Of a stretch of 8,933 nt of DNA, positions 7,403 through 8,933 are shown in pieces. A program made the translations under genes and the position numbers. Below the pieces are notes generated by a model that did not search any database, was not told where the DNA came from, and saw only the letters and a program-made list of their open reading frames with translations. Source of the stretch: Methylococcales bacterium (GTDB lineage: Bacteria > Pseudomonadota > Gammaproteobacteria > Methylococcales > Methylomonadaceae); NCBI GenBank assembly GCA_023146575.1, contig JAGLBU010000210.1, positions 1-8,933 on the forward strand, read 5' to 3'. Every line of letters starts with the position of its first letter. Positions within the stretch are counted from its first letter, which is position 1.

Positions 7403-8137
7403 TTATTGTCTGATTAAGACAGCTTCTTCAGAATCAGGAAATTTTAATAATAGTGTATTTTTATATTTTAGCGCTTCTGCGTTATTTTTTAACCCTAATT
7501 CAGTTCGGTAGGCGTACCAAAGTGAGGTAGAGCTTGCAGGAGTGACGCTTAAATAGCGTTGTAAAAAAGCCCGTGCCGACATGAATTTATGAAAACGATA
7601 GCTCATTTTTAGCATTTCTAGCAACGCAGGTGGGTAGTTTGGGTTTACTTTTAACGCTTGTCTAAAATGTGTTTCTGCCGCTTCCATATTACTTTGTTTT
7701 AAATAACAAAAGCCTGCGTTGGTAAAGGCGAACCATTTTCGTGAATTTAACGGCATATTAAAAGCGATTGATAAATGTTTTAAACCGTCTTCATAACGCC
7801 CTTGTTCACATAAAAAACGCCCATAATTATTACGAGATTGCGGCTTTTCTCCATCGTTTGATACAGATTTTTTGTAATGATATTCCGCATCTTTTATTCG
7901 CTTAATACGTTCATATAAAACGGCTAGGGCATTATGGGCTTCACTGTTATTGGAATCAAAATCTACCGATTTTTCTAATTTATTTTTGGCAATTTCTAAC
8001 TGACCCATTTCTAAATAACGCACCCCCATTTTTAAATGAACATCGGATTGTTCTTTATCACTAATTTTTCGAGGTGGGTTGACCTGAACACAGGCGATCA
8101 AAAAAAAGCTGAGACTGGTTATTAGTAAAGATTTCAT
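7403..8137 (-). CDS. pilW: Type IV pilus biogenesis/stability lipoprotein PilW (PilF), TPR protein
   Basis: PilW/PilF is an outer-membrane lipoprotein required in several Proteobacteria for assembly or stability of the PilQ secretin of type IV pili. The 244-residue product has a short lipoprotein signal ending in the lipobox LIAC with Cys16. Successive TPR motifs follow: about 33-66 ([20 protein letters not shown]), 67-100 ([20 protein letters not shown]), 101-134 ([20 protein letters not shown]) and 138-169 ([20 protein letters not shown]). Length and layout match the family. The start ATG overlaps the rlmN stop as ATGA, and no Shine-Dalgarno is evident, so translation probably depends on coupling to rlmN. 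The position after rlmN is the standard gammaproteobacterial one. In genomes without pili this gene can be kept with an unclear role; no other pilus genes are in view here. Confidence 0.92.
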   Translation of the reverse strand: MKSLLITSLSFFLIACVQVNPPRKISDKEQSDVHLKMGVRYLEMGQLEIAKNKLEKSVDFDSNNSEAHNALAVLYERIKRIKDAEYHYKKSVSNDGEKPQSRNNYGRFLCEQGRYEDGLKHLSIAFNMPLNSRKWFAFTNAGFCYLKQSNMEAAETHFRQALKVNPNYPPALLEMLKMSYRFHKFMSARAFLQRYLSVTPASSTSLWYAYRTELGLKNNAEALKYKNTLLLKFPDSEEAVLIRQ

Positions 8138-8933
8138 TGAGCCAAGGTGAGTTGACGTTTTAAATGGCGACGACTTTTATCTTTTACTTTTCCGACTAAC
8201 TGCCCACAAGCGGCATCAATATCTTCACCGCGCGTACGTCTTATGGTAGTGATTAAACCTGCATGTTGAAGGATGTTTTTAAAACGCTCAATGGTTTCGA
8301 TGGATGAGCATTGATAATTTGAATTTGGAAAAGGGTTAAACGGGATAAGATTAATTTTAGCAGGGACTTTTTTTAATAATTTAATTAAGGCGCGTGCATC
8401 GCCATCCGAATCATTGAGGTCTTTTAACATGACATACTCAAAGGTGGTTTTGCGTCGTAAAGCGAGTTTTGAATTGGTGATACAGGCTTGCATTAATTGG
8501 TTGAGCGGATATTTTTGATTGATCGGGACTAAAATATCGCGTAATTTATTATTGGCGGCGTGTAATGAGACTGCAAGGCTGACATCGGTTATTTTGGTGA
8601 GACGTTCCAGTGCAGGCACAACCCCTGAGGTACTAAGAGTGACACGCCGTTTGGATAAGCCGTAGGCAAAATCATCCATCATAAGGTTCATGGCGCTGAC
8701 GACATTATCAAAATTTAATAACGGTTCGCCCATGCCCATCATGACTACATTGGTTATTTTTTTATGAGCGCCTAAACGATTTTGTGCTACATAAAGTTGC
8801 CCAATAATTTCAGAGGTTTTGAGGTTACGGTTAAAGCCTTGTTGGGCGGTTGAGCAAAAGGGGCAGGCAAGCGCACAGCCTATTTGAGAGGAAATACAGA
8901 GCGTTCCACGTTTATCTTCAGGGATAAAAACGC
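8134..8933 (-). CDS. rlmN: Dual-specificity 23S rRNA A2503 / tRNA A37 C2-methyltransferase RlmN, C-terminal part (5' end outside window)
   Basis: RlmN is a radical-SAM enzyme that makes 2-methyladenosine at 23S rRNA position 2503 and at A37 of some tRNAs. The frame is open from the stop at 8134 to the right edge, giving 265 C-terminal residues of a protein usually about 370-385 long. An internal ATG at 8742 is not the start, since conserved sequence continues upstream. The visible part includes the iron-sulfur cluster motif CALACPFC (CxxxCxxC), the SAM-binding GMGEP motif, and the C-terminal [12 protein letters not shown], whose Cys is the resolving/methyl-carrying residue of the family. Both mechanistic cysteine sites are therefore present. 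It is the most upstream visible gene of the minus-strand cluster and overlaps pilW by 4 bp. The promoter is outside the window. Confidence 0.97.
   Translation of the reverse strand, partial: VFIPEDKRGTLCISSQIGCALACPFCSTAQQGFNRNLKTSEIIGQLYVAQNRLGAHKKITNVVMMGMGEPLLNFDNVVSAMNLMMDDFAYGLSKRRVTLSTSGVVPALERLTKITDVSLAVSLHAANNKLRDILVPINQKYPLNQLMQACITNSKLALRRKTTFEYVMLKDLNDSDGDARALIKLLKKVPAKINLIPFNPFPNSNYQCSSIETIERFKNILQHAGLITTIRRTRGEDIDAACGQLVGKVKDKSRRHLKRQLTLAQ

Noticed and set aside
1..8933. Mobile element, CRISPR, prophage, toxin-antitoxin or defence system
   Set aside because: All eight named genes are conserved core genes with intact motifs; no repeats, integrase, transposase or atypical composition was seen.

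Overview
The window looks like conserved chromosomal housekeeping DNA from an AT-leaning gammaproteobacterium. The main argument is gene order: rlmN, pilW (pilF), hisS, yfgM, bamB and der run in the same direction in the order known from Gammaproteobacteria. BamB and a PilW lipoprotein also point to a diderm cell that probably carries type IV pili. The AT-rich third positions and the TPR-type gene beside argH would fit an AT-rich Methylococcales- or Thiotrichales-like lineage, but that placement is a guess.

Layout, left to right. The 3' part of tsaD (tRNA t6A synthesis) enters from the left edge on the plus strand. argH (last step of arginine synthesis) follows on the minus strand, and the two genes overlap tail to tail by 12 bp. 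A roughly 107-bp divergent intergenic region holds the argH -10 promoter element and the ribosome binding site of a plus-strand gene. That gene encodes an uncharacterised cytoplasmic TPR-like protein with a charged tail. It meets der tail to tail, and the two stop codons share one CTAG.

From 2785 to the right edge, everything is one minus-strand cluster. Read in transcription order it is rlmN (5' end cut off by the window), pilW, hisS, yfgM, bamB and der. Junctions are tight: a 4-bp ATGA overlap (rlmN/pilW), 33 bp (pilW/hisS), 14 bp (hisS/yfgM), 20 bp (yfgM/bamB) and 0 bp (bamB/der). This suggests one operon. It joins translation quality and ribosome functions (RlmN, HisS, Der) with envelope assembly (PilW, YfgM at the Sec translocon, BamB in the outer-membrane Bam complex).

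The clearest departure from the usual arrangement is that rodZ and ispG, normally between pilW and hisS in enterobacteria, are absent here. I saw no mobile element, CRISPR array, RNA gene, prophage, riboswitch or convincing intrinsic terminator. No stretch over 300 bp lacks a gene. I found no credible undescribed system; the TPR-like protein is the only gene without a recognised role.
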